Source: Chloroflexota bacterium (lineage in GTDB: Bacteria > Chloroflexota > Chloroflexia > Thermomicrobiales > JADLAZ01). From it: DNA of 43,360 nt. The notes beneath the pieces were generated by a model. That model did not search any database, was not told the origin of the DNA, and saw only the letters and a program-made list of their open reading frames with translations. Below are positions 26,956-34,893 of the stretch, in pieces (the stretch's first letter is position 1; every line of letters starts with the position of its first letter). The position numbers were made by a program, and so were the translations under genes. The stretch spans positions 1 through 43,360 of the forward strand of contig JADLAZ010000053.1 in the NCBI GenBank assembly GCA_020849725.1, in the 5' to 3' direction.

Positions 26956-27920
26956 GCGGCCCGCCGCTGCGTCAGGCGGGCGCTCAGCCCCACGCGCAGC
27001 CCTGTCACCGCCAGCGCCAGGCCCATCGCCAGCCAGGCCGGCCGCTGGGCCAGCCCGATCGCCCTCGTCAGATCATCGGCGGTCGGGGGCGGCGCGCCGG
27101 CGTTGAGCCGGTAGTGGCCGACTTTCTCCAGCGCCACGCCGAGCGCGCCGGCCATCGCCGCCATCGGCCAGCCGGCGTTGGGGCTGGCCGTCAGCCGGTG
27201 GTCGCGGCGGGCGACCGACCAGGCCACCGCGCGCCGCTCGCCGGCCGCCAGGGCGATCAGGGCCGCCGTCAGCCGCGCCGGCAGCAGGTTCAGCAGGTCG
27301 TCAAGGCGAGCGGCGGCCTTGCCGAGATACTCGTAGCGACCATGGTAGCCGATCATCGCGTCGGCGGTGTTGACGGCGCGGTAGACGGCGGCGGCCGGCA
27401 GCCCGCCGAGCGCGTAGGCGAGCAGCGGCGCAGTGAGACTGTCGCTGAGGTTCTCGGCGACCGATTCGATAGCCGCCGCCGCGATCTGGTTGGCGTCGAG
27501 CCGCTCGCGGTCACGACTGACGAGCGCCCGCAGCGCCGTCCGCGCGGCCGGCAAGTCGCCCACGGCCAGCGGCCGACCGACCGCCGCCGCCGCGTCCAGC
27601 AGCGCCCGTTCGGCGAAGGTGGTCTTGAGCAGCACGGCGCAGATGGCGAGGCGCAGCAGCGGCCAACGGCTCGACCAGCGCTCAGCGAGGGCGCCGGTGA
27701 GTGCGGCCAGCGTCGCAACGCCAGCGACCAACCCCACACCGTACAGGAGTTGGGCAGCGCTCCCATTGGCGGGCGCGCGCCGGTCGAGCCAGCCGATCAG
27801 CGCGCCGATGCCGGCGACCGGATGGATGGCGTTCGGCGGCTCGCCGAGCCGGTCGAGCGCCAGCGCCAGCGCCAGCGTCACCACGGCGTCGACGGGACGC
27901 GCTGGCCCGCTAGCCGCCAT
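26952..27920 (-). CDS. cbiB: Adenosylcobinamide-phosphate synthase CbiB
   Basis: Membrane enzyme attaching aminopropanol phosphate (product of CobD) to adenosylcobyric acid (product of CobQ). Seen in 322 residues: LALALDRLGEPPNAIHPVAGIG at the N-terminus, the family signature, then several hydrophobic segments, SVAENLSDSLTAPLLAYALG, YRAVNTADAMIGY, and SPNAGWPMAAMAGALGVALE. ATG 27920 follows GAGGAGGG and is preferred; a GTG at 27995 overlapping the regulator stop (GTGA) is an alternative that adds 25 non-conserved residues. Confidence 0.95.
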   Translation of the reverse strand: MAASGPARPVDAVVTLALALALDRLGEPPNAIHPVAGIGALIGWLDRRAPANGSAAQLLYGVGLVAGVATLAALTGALAERWSSRWPLLRLAICAVLLKTTFAERALLDAAAAVGRPLAVGDLPAARTALRALVSRDRERLDANQIAAAAIESVAENLSDSLTAPLLAYALGGLPAAAVYRAVNTADAMIGYHGRYEYLGKAAARLDDLLNLLPARLTAALIALAAGERRAVAWSVARRDHRLTASPNAGWPMAAMAGALGVALEKVGHYRLNAGAPPPTADDLTRAIGLAQRPAWLAMGLALAVTGLRVGLSARLTQRRAA

Positions 27921-27991
27921 GGCGGCCACCCTCCTCGCGCGGGTGCCGTGGACCGCAGCCGAGAGAAGACACGGCGCCCGGTCATTCACGC

Positions 27992-28717
27992 TCACAGTTC
28001 GTGCCGGTCGTCAGCCGCGGGTGTGGCCGGTGTGGCGGCGAACCGGTAGCCGACGCCCCAGACCGTTTCGATGGCTTCGCCGGCGTGGCCGAGCTTCTTG
28101 CGCAACCGCAGGATGTGGGTATCGACGGTGCGGTCGGCGCCGGCCGCCTCGTAGCCCCAGACCTTCTCCATCAGATAGTCGCGCGCGAACGCTCGCCCCG
28201 GATAGCGCGCCAGCAGCGCCAGCAGATCGAACTCCTTCGGCGTCAAGTCGACCGGCAGCTCGTCGATGCTGACGCGGTGCTGCCCAGCGTCGATCCGCAG
28301 CGGGCCGACCGTCAGCACGGCCGGCGCCGACTCGCTGGCGCCAGCCTCGCGGAAGAGATCGACACGCCGCAAGATCGCCCGCACCCGCGCCAGCAGCTCG
28401 CGGATGCTGAATGGCTTGGTCAGATAGTCGTCAGCGCCTACCTCCAGCCCGAGCACACGATCGATCTCTTCAGCGCGAGCGGTCAGCATCATGATCGGCA
28501 CGATGCTGTCGCGGCGAATGCGCCGGCAGACCTCCAGGCCGTCAAGCCGCGGCAGCATCCAATCGAGGACCACCAGGTCCGGCCGCATCTGCCGCACCGC
28601 TGCCACCGCCGCCGGCCCATCATAGACCGAGATGACCTGATGGCCGTCGTCCTCCAGATGTCGCCGGACGAGGCCGTTCAGGTCGATCTCATCCTCGGCC
28701 ACCACGATTGTTGCCAT
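27992..28717 (-). CDS. OmpR/PhoB-family response regulator
   Basis: A 241-residue DNA-binding regulator. Receiver domain: acidic E8/D9, phospho-acceptor Asp52 (LVVLDWMLP), Thr in MLTA, Lys101 in DDYLTKPFS. The C-terminal winged helix begins near residue 135: LTPKEFDLLALLARYPGRAF, then VDTHILRLRKKLG and a GVGYRF wing. Everything needed for phosphorylation and DNA binding is present. ATG 28717 follows GGAGG. It is first in the leftward run containing cbiB, cobD, cobQ and the kinase; an inverted pair of 19-bp boxes lies in its promoter region and may be its operator. Confidence 0.95.
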   Translation of the reverse strand: MATIVVAEDEIDLNGLVRRHLEDDGHQVISVYDGPAAVAAVRQMRPDLVVLDWMLPRLDGLEVCRRIRRDSIVPIMMLTARAEEIDRVLGLEVGADDYLTKPFSIRELLARVRAILRRVDLFREAGASESAPAVLTVGPLRIDAGQHRVSIDELPVDLTPKEFDLLALLARYPGRAFARDYLMEKVWGYEAAGADRTVDTHILRLRKKLGHAGEAIETVWGVGYRFAATPATPAADDRHEL

Positions 28718-28783
28718 GCGTCCCTCCGTGCTGCCCCTCAACGCGGATCGTACCGCACGCGTGCGAACGAACGGTGTCCCGTT

Positions 28784-28855
28784 TGTCACAGAACGGTGAA
28801 CGATACCGACCAGGAGACCAGGCGCCGCCGTCGCGCCGTTCACCGCTTTGTGACA
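28784..28855. promoter_or_regulatory. Inverted pair of 19-bp boxes in a divergent promoter region
   Basis: TGTCACAGAACGGTGAACG (28784-28802, plus strand) and TGTCACAAAGCGGTGAACG (28837-28855, minus strand) match at 17 of 19 positions and face each other across 34 bp. They lie between the response regulator start (28717) and the divergent secreted-protein gene (28983). Position and symmetry suggest operator sites serving both directions, the adjacent regulator being the obvious candidate ligand. Confidence 0.6.
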
Positions 28856-28982
28856 CCCTCGCCATTCGACGTTCACGCGCGCCACCTATCCTGGTCCTTG
28901 ACGCCGACGCGACGACCGCCGCCGGCGCCGCCGGGACCGCGGCCCGGCCGTGTGCGGTCGATGAATCGAGAGGAACAAGACG

Positions 28983-29537
28983 ATGCGACGCTTCCGTTTT
29001 CCCATTGCCGTGGCGCTGACCTCCATCGCGCTGGTGGCCGTGCTGGGCGTGGCTGCCGTGCTGGCCGCGCCGGTCGTGCTGGCCAGCGCGTTCGGGTTCG
29101 GTGGACCGGGTCCGTTCGGGCCGCCGTTCGGCGCGGTCGGCCACACACTGCCGTCTGAGCTTCAAGGGCTGGCGACGATCCCGCCGGCTGAGCGTTTCAG
29201 TCACTTTCGGGGTATCCAGGTCAGCCTGACTGATCAGAACGACCGACCGCTCACGATTGCCGTCACGCCGGGCGTCATCACAGCCGTCGACACCACCCGT
29301 GTGACGCTGACCGCCAACGACGGGACGGCGAAGACCTACACGCTCGACGACCGGACCATCGTCCGTGGCAAGGCCACGCGAGGCGGCGACCATGTGACGC
29401 AGCCGACGCTGGCGACTGGCGACAAGGTCGTCGTCGCGACCATCAACAACGACACGACGGCCCGCGCCGTCATCGCCATCAATCCGGATGGCTTCGGCCC
29501 GCGCGGCCGCTTTGGCCCGTTCGGACCCGGCCGCTGA
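28983..29537 (+). CDS. Secreted DUF5666-like protein
   Basis: A 184-residue exported protein of unknown role. Basic N-terminus (MRRFRF) and hydrophobic helix (about 8-35) form a signal peptide or anchor. A Gly/Pro/Phe-rich linker follows (GFGGPGPFGPPFG), then a beta-rich domain with the repeated pattern of DUF5666: VITAVDTTRVTLTANDGTAK, YTLDDRTIVRGKA, TLATGDKVVVATI. The tail again is Gly/Phe/Pro-rich (GPRGRFGPFGPG). ATG 28983 follows AGAGGAA. It is divergent from the two-component regulator across the inverted boxes, which makes it a likely target. Confidence 0.75.
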   Translation: MRRFRFPIAVALTSIALVAVLGVAAVLAAPVVLASAFGFGGPGPFGPPFGAVGHTLPSELQGLATIPPAERFSHFRGIQVSLTDQNDRPLTIAVTPGVITAVDTTRVTLTANDGTAKTYTLDDRTIVRGKATRGGDHVTQPTLATGDKVVVATINNDTTARAVIAINPDGFGPRGRFGPFGPGR

Positions 29538-29559
29538 ACCGTCAGCCGGCTGATCGGCT

Positions 29560-29590
29560 GGTCCCACACGGTCAACTACCGTGTGGGACC
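29560..29590. repeat. Perfect 13-bp hairpin between two genes
   Basis: GGTCCCACACGGT (29560-29572) pairs fully with ACCGTGTGGGACC (29578-29590) around a 5-nt loop. It sits between the DUF5666-like gene and the next membrane gene, 20 bp before the latter's start. No T-tract, so it could stop or stabilise the upstream message, or act as an operator. Confidence 0.75.
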
Positions 29591-29610
29591 GTCACACGAT
29601 AGGAGACACC

Positions 29611-30192
29611 ATGGTCAACCGCAACCGACAGGGAGAGCGACGCCTATCGCCGTCCCGGTACCGGATCCTCCTCACCACGCACGTGCTTGTCGCCGTCGGA
29701 TGGCTAGGTGTCATCTTGGCCAAGCTGGCCCTCGCCGTCACCGCCGCGACAGCCGATGCTCCCGACCTTGCCGTCGCGCTGTACCGGTCGACGGTCGTGC
29801 TCAATGCCGTCTTCCCGCCCCTGGCCATCGGCGCCATTGTCACCGGTGTCCTGCTGTCGCTGGGCACGAAATGGGGTGTGCTCCAGCACTACTGGGTGAC
29901 GACCAAACTGGTGCTGAGCGTGGCAGTGATCGCGACCGCCATCCGGTTCAGCGATCGTCTGGTTGGACAAGCCATCGCCGCGACTGCTGAGTCGGCAATG
30001 CCCAATAGTCTGCTGCCGGCGCTAGCGGATCCCACGGCGCTGCTGATCGCCCTGGCCGCGACGCACCTGCTCATGCTCGCTATCGCGACGGTAGTTTCGT
30101 TCTACAAGCCGTGGGGCAAGACATGGCTGGGACGGCGACCGGCGGCGCAGCCGCTACGGCCAGCCTCCTATGAGGGGCCGACGTCGCGCTGA
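29611..30192 (+). CDS. DUF2269-like integral membrane protein
   Basis: A 193-residue protein with four hydrophobic segments: YRILLTTHVLVAVGWLGVIL, VVLNAVFPPLAIGAIVTGVL, YWVTTKLVLSVAVIATAI and LLIALAATHLLMLAIATVVS. The first helix carries a His and the third follows HYW, an arrangement seen in DUF2269 and other small heme-free cytochrome-like membrane proteins. The function is unknown. ATG 29611 follows AGGAGA. It lies downstream of the DUF5666-like gene, separated by a strong hairpin. Confidence 0.75.
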   Translation: MVNRNRQGERRLSPSRYRILLTTHVLVAVGWLGVILAKLALAVTAATADAPDLAVALYRSTVVLNAVFPPLAIGAIVTGVLLSLGTKWGVLQHYWVTTKLVLSVAVIATAIRFSDRLVGQAIAATAESAMPNSLLPALADPTALLIALAATHLLMLAIATVVSFYKPWGKTWLGRRPAAQPLRPASYEGPTSR

Positions 30193-30410
30193 CAGGCGAC
30201 CGGGGCGACACTACCAGCGGCGGGCGCGGGCGATGACCGCCCCCGCCTGCCACGGCTGCGACCGGCGCGCGACGCCGCGCCAAACCGTCGACGCTGCTGC
30301 GTGCGTGGCAACTCCATCAAGCCCGCGACGACGCGGTCCGCGCGGTGCATAATGCGCCGGCGGTCTGAAGGACGGTGCGCGCCAGCGGGGCGAGCGGAGA
30401 GGGAGTGACA

Positions 30411-30938
30411 ATGTTGCAGACGGCATACCTGATGCTGACCGGGGCCGGCGCGGCCGGAGTTGTCGCCAGCGAGCTGGTGCAGGGGCTGGCCGAGCGGTTC
30501 GAGACGGTGCTGACCGTGCCGACGCCGAACGCCAGCCGTGTGCTCGACCTGCGCGTGCTGTCGCGGCTGCCGCGCAACGAGGTCGTGGAGAGCTACTTCC
30601 AACCGTCGATCTGGCCGCAGCCGCCGCATGGATTGGTGCTGGTCGCGCCATGCACCTTCAATAGCCTCAACCACCTGGCAGCCGGGCTGTCGCCCAATCT
30701 CTCGCTGTCGATCGTCAACGAGGCGATCGGTCGGGGCACACCCGTCATCGTCGCCATCGCCTGCAATGCGCCGCTATGGGCGCACCCGGCCGCGCCGGCC
30801 AGCGCCGCAACGCTGCGCGCCTGGGGCTGCACCGTCCTCGACCCGGTGCCAGTCGATGGCGGTGGCCGACGCCTCGCCCCGACCGCCGCCATCCTGGCCG
30901 CCATCGACGACGCCCACACCCGCTATCAGGCGAAGTGA
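30411..30938 (+). CDS. Flavoprotein of the HFCD/Dfp type
   Basis: A 175-residue protein resembling the flavin-containing cysteine decarboxylase fold (phosphopantothenoylcysteine decarboxylase half of CoaBC and relatives). Seen: LMLTGAGAAGVVASELVQGL at the start, LVLVAPCTFNSLNHLAAGLS with the substrate-site Asn, NEAIGRGTPVIVAIACNAPLW and a final Cys-containing strand (RAWGCTVLDPVP). A catalytic His equivalent is not obvious, so it may be a non-CoaBC member with another substrate. ATG 30411 follows GGGAG. No pathway neighbours. Confidence 0.75.
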   Translation: MLQTAYLMLTGAGAAGVVASELVQGLAERFETVLTVPTPNASRVLDLRVLSRLPRNEVVESYFQPSIWPQPPHGLVLVAPCTFNSLNHLAAGLSPNLSLSIVNEAIGRGTPVIVAIACNAPLWAHPAAPASAATLRAWGCTVLDPVPVDGGGRRLAPTAAILAAIDDAHTRYQAK

Positions 30939-30978
30939 CGCGTGCTGAAGACCCAGCACGCGCCATTCCGTACTCGTT

Positions 30979-31263
30979 TCAGCCGCCGACGAGGCGCGGA
31001 GTGATGACGATCTCCGGCGCTTCGAGCGTGCGCTGGTCCCACTGCTCGACCCGCTCCGGCTTCTTGCCGGGCGCGACGATGAAGGCGGTGTCACCGCGCT
31101 GGCGCGCCTCGTGGAAGATGCGCTCGGCCTCGCGCACGGCCGCCGCGGCCTCTTCGTCGGTCTCCACACCCTCGCCCGTCTCCCAGACGGTCGCCACATC
31201 GCCCAGGTGGCACATGACCCGGATCACGTGCCGCCGCCGCCCAGTGCTGCTGGTCTCCGCCAT
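30979..31263 (-). CDS. Small protein of unknown function
   Basis: A 94-residue acidic-basic protein. VIRVMCHLGDVATVWETGEG at residues 13-32 and AAAAVREAERIFHEARQRGD suggest a beta strand followed by a helix, and FIVAPGKKPERVEQW a second strand. No family recognised. ATG 31263 is preceded by a strong GGAAGGAG, which supports translation. It is divergent from the next membrane gene. Confidence 0.6.
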   Translation of the reverse strand: MAETSSTGRRRHVIRVMCHLGDVATVWETGEGVETDEEAAAAVREAERIFHEARQRGDTAFIVAPGKKPERVEQWDQRTLEAPEIVITPRLVGG

Positions 31264-31525
31264 GGTCGTGTCTCCTTCCCTGGAATGTTTGACTTCCCAT
31301 CCGGCCAGATCACCGAGGGCGACGCCTGGGCCGGGAGCCGCCGGAGATGGGTGGGCACGGGTTATGTGGCGCTATTTTACCACGGCGGCGCGAAAAGACC
31401 AGGGGGTGCGCACCCGAATGTGACCAGGGGGCACGTGACATCATGGTCGGCAAGGCCGCGCCATGGTACCGTTGTGGGCACAGGGACGCTGCCGGTGCGA
31501 CCACTGGCACGGAGGGGGCGGAGAG

Positions 31526-32305
31526 ATGGCGCGCTCAGCCGGGCGTGAGGTCTGGTCGATGCTGGCGGCGCCAAGTGGGCCAGCGCCGCGGCTGCGCTGG
31601 GCCGGGGCCGTGCTGGGGCCGCTGCTGGCGCTGCCGATCGCGGCGGCGGCAGCGGGCTGGCTGGCTGGCCTGCCGCCAGCGACTGCCGCCTGGTTGATCG
31701 GCCTGAGCGTTGCGGCGGGTGGGGCGCTCGGGCTGGCGCGGGCGCGCTCGGGCTGGATCGGGCGCGTGGCCACCTGGTCGGCCATGGGTCTCGCGGCCGG
31801 TCTCCCGGTGGCGCCGCTGCTGACGCCGGCCGGAGCGCCGGGATTGGTGGCAGCCGCCGCCGTCGGTTCGGCGCTGGCACTTGGGGCGCTAGTGCTGCCA
31901 GCGCGGCTGGCCACCGGTCTGGCGGAGACGATTCTCGCCGAGCGGCGCCAATGGTGGCAGACGTCGCTGCGCGCGGCACGGTTGACGCGCCGCACGATCG
32001 GCCTCGGCGTCTACCGGCAACTGTGCCGCACCGGCTTCATCCGCGTGCTGAGCGCCGGCTACCCGGGCCGCGTCTATCTGGTGCCACGGCGCACCAGCCC
32101 GTCCGGGGCGCGGGTGCTGGTCGAAGAGCATGGCCACGTCATCGGCGGTCTTTGTCTGCGCCCGCGCCAGCCGCTCCCCGATCCGGAGGAGGTCGTGGCG
32201 CACGTCCTCTGGTTGCGCGGCGACGAGCGCGCCTATCTGGCCGCCGCGAACTTCTTTCCCTACGATACGGCCCTGACACCGCAGGCGACCGCGCGCCGCC
32301 TCTGA
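31526..32305 (+). CDS. Membrane protein of unknown function
   Basis: A 259-residue protein. The N-terminal half has about four hydrophobic segments (AGAVLGPLLALPIAAAAAGW, AAWLIGLSVAAGGALG, ATWSAMGLAAGLPVAPLL, GLVAAAAVGSALALGALVLP). The C-terminal 120 residues are soluble and basic, with RVYLVPRRTSPSGARVLVEE and VVAHVLWLRGDERAYLAA. I do not recognise the family. ATG 31526 follows GGAGGGGGCGGAG. Confidence 0.65.
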   Translation: MARSAGREVWSMLAAPSGPAPRLRWAGAVLGPLLALPIAAAAAGWLAGLPPATAAWLIGLSVAAGGALGLARARSGWIGRVATWSAMGLAAGLPVAPLLTPAGAPGLVAAAAVGSALALGALVLPARLATGLAETILAERRQWWQTSLRAARLTRRTIGLGVYRQLCRTGFIRVLSAGYPGRVYLVPRRTSPSGARVLVEEHGHVIGGLCLRPRQPLPDPEEVVAHVLWLRGDERAYLAAANFFPYDTALTPQATARRL

Positions 32306-32967
32306 GGCGTGGCCGACGGACCGGGTGAAGCGGAGAGCGAGCAGCAGGGTGGGGGAGCGCAGACTGCCACCGAGCGCACGGGCCGCGCAAGGGTGGTGCA
32401 TCACAGCCACGCCGTGACAGGAAGAACGTTGCCGCCTCACCAGACAGCCGCGGCAACGCAAGGGCCAGTTGACCTGATATTTGGGAGCTGCCTTCGTGAA
32501 CCATCCGAGTGAGGGGCATCCCGAGGGCGTGTCGTCAGTTGGGGTAGACTGCGGCGATGAGCAACAGACGACAGCGGGAGCGGACATAACACGATGGCAT
32601 GGGGTACGGAACGACCAATGAGACCGGATCAAGGACACGTTGCCCGGGCGGGAGGGACATGTCGGTGGCCCCGCCCGCAACAGCCGGCTGCTCGTGGAGG
32701 CGGTGCTGTCCACTCCGCCAAAACCACACCCACCTTCCTGGCCACGGTCTCCTTCATGGCCTCGATCATCCCACCCACCGGGCGACACGCCTTAGGGGTC
32801 GAAGCTACCGGGGCGGTGGATGAGGGACCGATGCTGAAACGGACGGGGTGTGTGGCAAGCCAGGGCCGTGTGCTTTCCCCTTGTCCTCCTTGTCAAGGGG
32901 GTATCCGCGCCCCCCGGGCTAGTATCTGTTCCCCTCTGATACAGGAAGCTAGGGGAGTTCGTCTCCG
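32306..32967. other. Intergenic region of about 660 bp without a convincing gene
   Basis: No reading frame here has a recognisable family, ribosome binding site and codon pattern together. Longer frames (for example 32594-32971 on plus) are low-scoring by eye. Base composition looks somewhat less GC-rich than around it between about 32450 and 32800. A G-rich Shine-Dalgarno (GGGGAG) close to the end belongs to the following glycosyltransferase. It may hold a decayed gene or a long 5' leader of the glycosyltransferase operon. Confidence 0.5.
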
Positions 32968-33993
32968 ATGAGCGCGCCCACCCCGCTCCCACCGACGCGG
33001 GAGGCCGGCGAGGCGCGCGCCCCGGACGCCACCAACCCCACTCTCTCCATCGTCGTCGTCAGCTACAACACCGCCGCGCTGCTGCGTCGCTGTCTGGCCA
33101 GCCTGCCGGTGGCGACCGCCGGTGTCCCGGCCGAGATCATCGTCGTTGACAACGCCTCCGGTGACGGCAGCGCCGATCTGGTGGCGCGTGAGTTCCCCGG
33201 CGTGACACTGCTCCGGCAATCAGTCAACACCGGCTTCGCGAGCGCGACCAACGCCGGCTTGCTCCAGACGCGCGGCGCCGTCCTCTGCCTGCTCAATCCC
33301 GACACCGTCGCCGGCCCCGGCGCGCTGGCACTGCTGGTCGACTGGCTGGCGGTGCACCCGGCCGCCGGCGTGGCCGCGCCGCGCCTGCTCAATCCCGACG
33401 GCACGACCCAGGCGACCGGATTTCGGTTCCCCGGCATCGGCCAGGTGCTGCTCGACTGGTTCCCTCTGCACCACCGCCTGCTGGCCTCGCGTCTCAACGG
33501 TCGCTACCCGCCGGCGTCGGCGCCCTTCCGCATCGATCACCCGCTGGGCGCGTGCTTCGCGGTGCGCCGCACCACCGCCGTGACGGTCGGCCTGCTCGAT
33601 GATGGTTTCTTTATGTACAGTGAAGAGATCGACTGGTGCCGACGCATCGCGGCAGCCGGCTGGGAGATCTGGTCGCTGCCGGCGGCGACCGTCGTCCACC
33701 ACGGCGGCGCCAGCACGCGCCAGCAGCCGGCGCGCATGTTCGAGGCGTTGCACCAGAGCCGCGACCGCTACCTGCGCCACTGGTTGTCGCCGCCGGCCTA
33801 CCGGCTCACCCGGCTGATCACGCAGGTCGGCGCGCTGACCGAGGCAGTGCGGACGATCGCCCAGCGCCGCGCCGGCCGCCTGACGCGGGCCGAGGCCGCT
33901 GCCCGCATCCGCGCCTGCGGCCGGATCGCCCGTGGCTGGCGCACGCACGCCCCAGCGCGCATCTCCTGTCTGCCGCCCGAGCCGCCACGATGA
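32968..33993 (+). CDS. Glycosyltransferase family 2
   Basis: A 341-residue GT-A enzyme of the rhamnosyl-/WbbL-like type, predicted cytoplasmic or membrane-associated. Seen: LSIVVVSYNTAALLRRCLAS (27-46), VVDNASGDGSADL, a DxD-like LLNPDTV, VAAPRLLNPDGT, LGACFAVRRTT, and MYSEEIDWCRRIAAAGW holding the acidic catalytic pair. The C-terminus is basic and helical. ATG 32968 follows GGGGAG. The stop overlaps the next gene by 4 bp, opening a five-gene glycosyltransferase operon. Confidence 0.92.
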   Translation: MSAPTPLPPTREAGEARAPDATNPTLSIVVVSYNTAALLRRCLASLPVATAGVPAEIIVVDNASGDGSADLVAREFPGVTLLRQSVNTGFASATNAGLLQTRGAVLCLLNPDTVAGPGALALLVDWLAVHPAAGVAAPRLLNPDGTTQATGFRFPGIGQVLLDWFPLHHRLLASRLNGRYPPASAPFRIDHPLGACFAVRRTTAVTVGLLDDGFFMYSEEIDWCRRIAAAGWEIWSLPAATVVHHGGASTRQQPARMFEALHQSRDRYLRHWLSPPAYRLTRLITQVGALTEAVRTIAQRRAGRLTRAEAAARIRACGRIARGWRTHAPARISCLPPEPPR

Positions 33994-34799
33994 CCACCCC
34001 GTCTCCCTCGCCTCCCCCCAATCTCTTGCCCCTGACTGTCGTCGTGCTGACTCTCGACGAGGCGCGGCACATCACCGCCTGCCTGACTGCCGCCCGCCAG
34101 CTCCGGCCGGCGGCGCTGCTGGTACTCGACTCCTTCAGCCACGACGACACGGCGGCGCTGGCCAGCGCCGCCGGCGCCACCGTCGCCACGCGCCCGTTCG
34201 ACGGCTACGCCAGCCAGCGCAACGCCGCGCTGGCGCTCGTCACGACGCCCTGGGTCTACTTCATCGACGCTGACGAGCGCGTCACCGCCGCGCAGGCAAC
34301 CGAGATCGCCGCGCGCCTGCCACACGAGGGCCTGGCCGGCTACTGGACGCCGCGCCGCAACATCATCTGCGGCCATGCCATGCGCGGCGGCGGCTGGTGG
34401 CCGGATGAGCAACTGCGCCTGTTCCGCGTCGACGCCGGCTGCTACGATCCCGATCGCCAGGTGCACGAGATCGTCGTGCTCGGCGGCCCGGCCGGTCATC
34501 TGCGCGAGCCGCTCGTCCACCACAACTACGACACCTGGCGGCAGGTGCTGGCCAAGCAGCACCGCTACACCGCTCGCGCCGTCGCCGACGCCCACGCCGC
34601 TGGCGTCCGCCCCCATCCACGCAACTATGCTCTGCAGCCGCTGCGCGCGTTCTGGCGCCGCTTCGTCTCGCTGCGCGGCTACCGCGACGGTCTCACTGGC
34701 CTGGCGCTGGCACTGCTCCTGGCCTGGTACGAGTTACTGCATTATGTCTGGCTCAGCCGCGCTCACCGCCGCGCCCGGCGCGGCCCGGCTTCGGCCTGA
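33990..34799 (+). CDS. Glycosyltransferase family 2, WaaE/KdtX-like
   Basis: A 269-residue GT2 enzyme. Seen: LTVVVLTLDEARHITACL (13-30), VLDSFSHDDTAALA, the DxD equivalent YFIDADERVT, and PDEQLRLFRVD followed by a conserved VHEIVVL region, the pattern of the LPS core glucosyltransferase-like WaaE group. A C-terminal hydrophobic helix (LALALLLAWYELLHYVWL) probably associates with the membrane. ATG 33990 lies inside the upstream stop codon region. A 95-bp gap follows before the next gene. Confidence 0.9.
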   Translation: MTTPSPSPPPNLLPLTVVVLTLDEARHITACLTAARQLRPAALLVLDSFSHDDTAALASAAGATVATRPFDGYASQRNAALALVTTPWVYFIDADERVTAAQATEIAARLPHEGLAGYWTPRRNIICGHAMRGGGWWPDEQLRLFRVDAGCYDPDRQVHEIVVLGGPAGHLREPLVHHNYDTWRQVLAKQHRYTARAVADAHAAGVRPHPRNYALQPLRAFWRRFVSLRGYRDGLTGLALALLLAWYELLHYVWLSRAHRRARRGPASA

Positions 34800-34893
34800 C
34801 CGCCAACCCTCATCCGCTATACTGGATGCTGACGTACCCTACCAGGCCAGCCGAGCCCCCTCCCGGCAGGCGGTCGACCGGCGGAGCGGAACC

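Noticed and set aside
28810..28824. B12-box-like sequence CAGGAGACCAGGC near cobalamin genes
   Set aside because: It is on the strand facing away from the cob genes, and I cannot find the other conserved parts of a cobalamin riboswitch around it.
32594..32971. 125-residue plus-strand frame before the glycosyltransferases
   Set aside because: No ribosome binding site, no family, irregular codon pattern, and it runs into the next gene's start.
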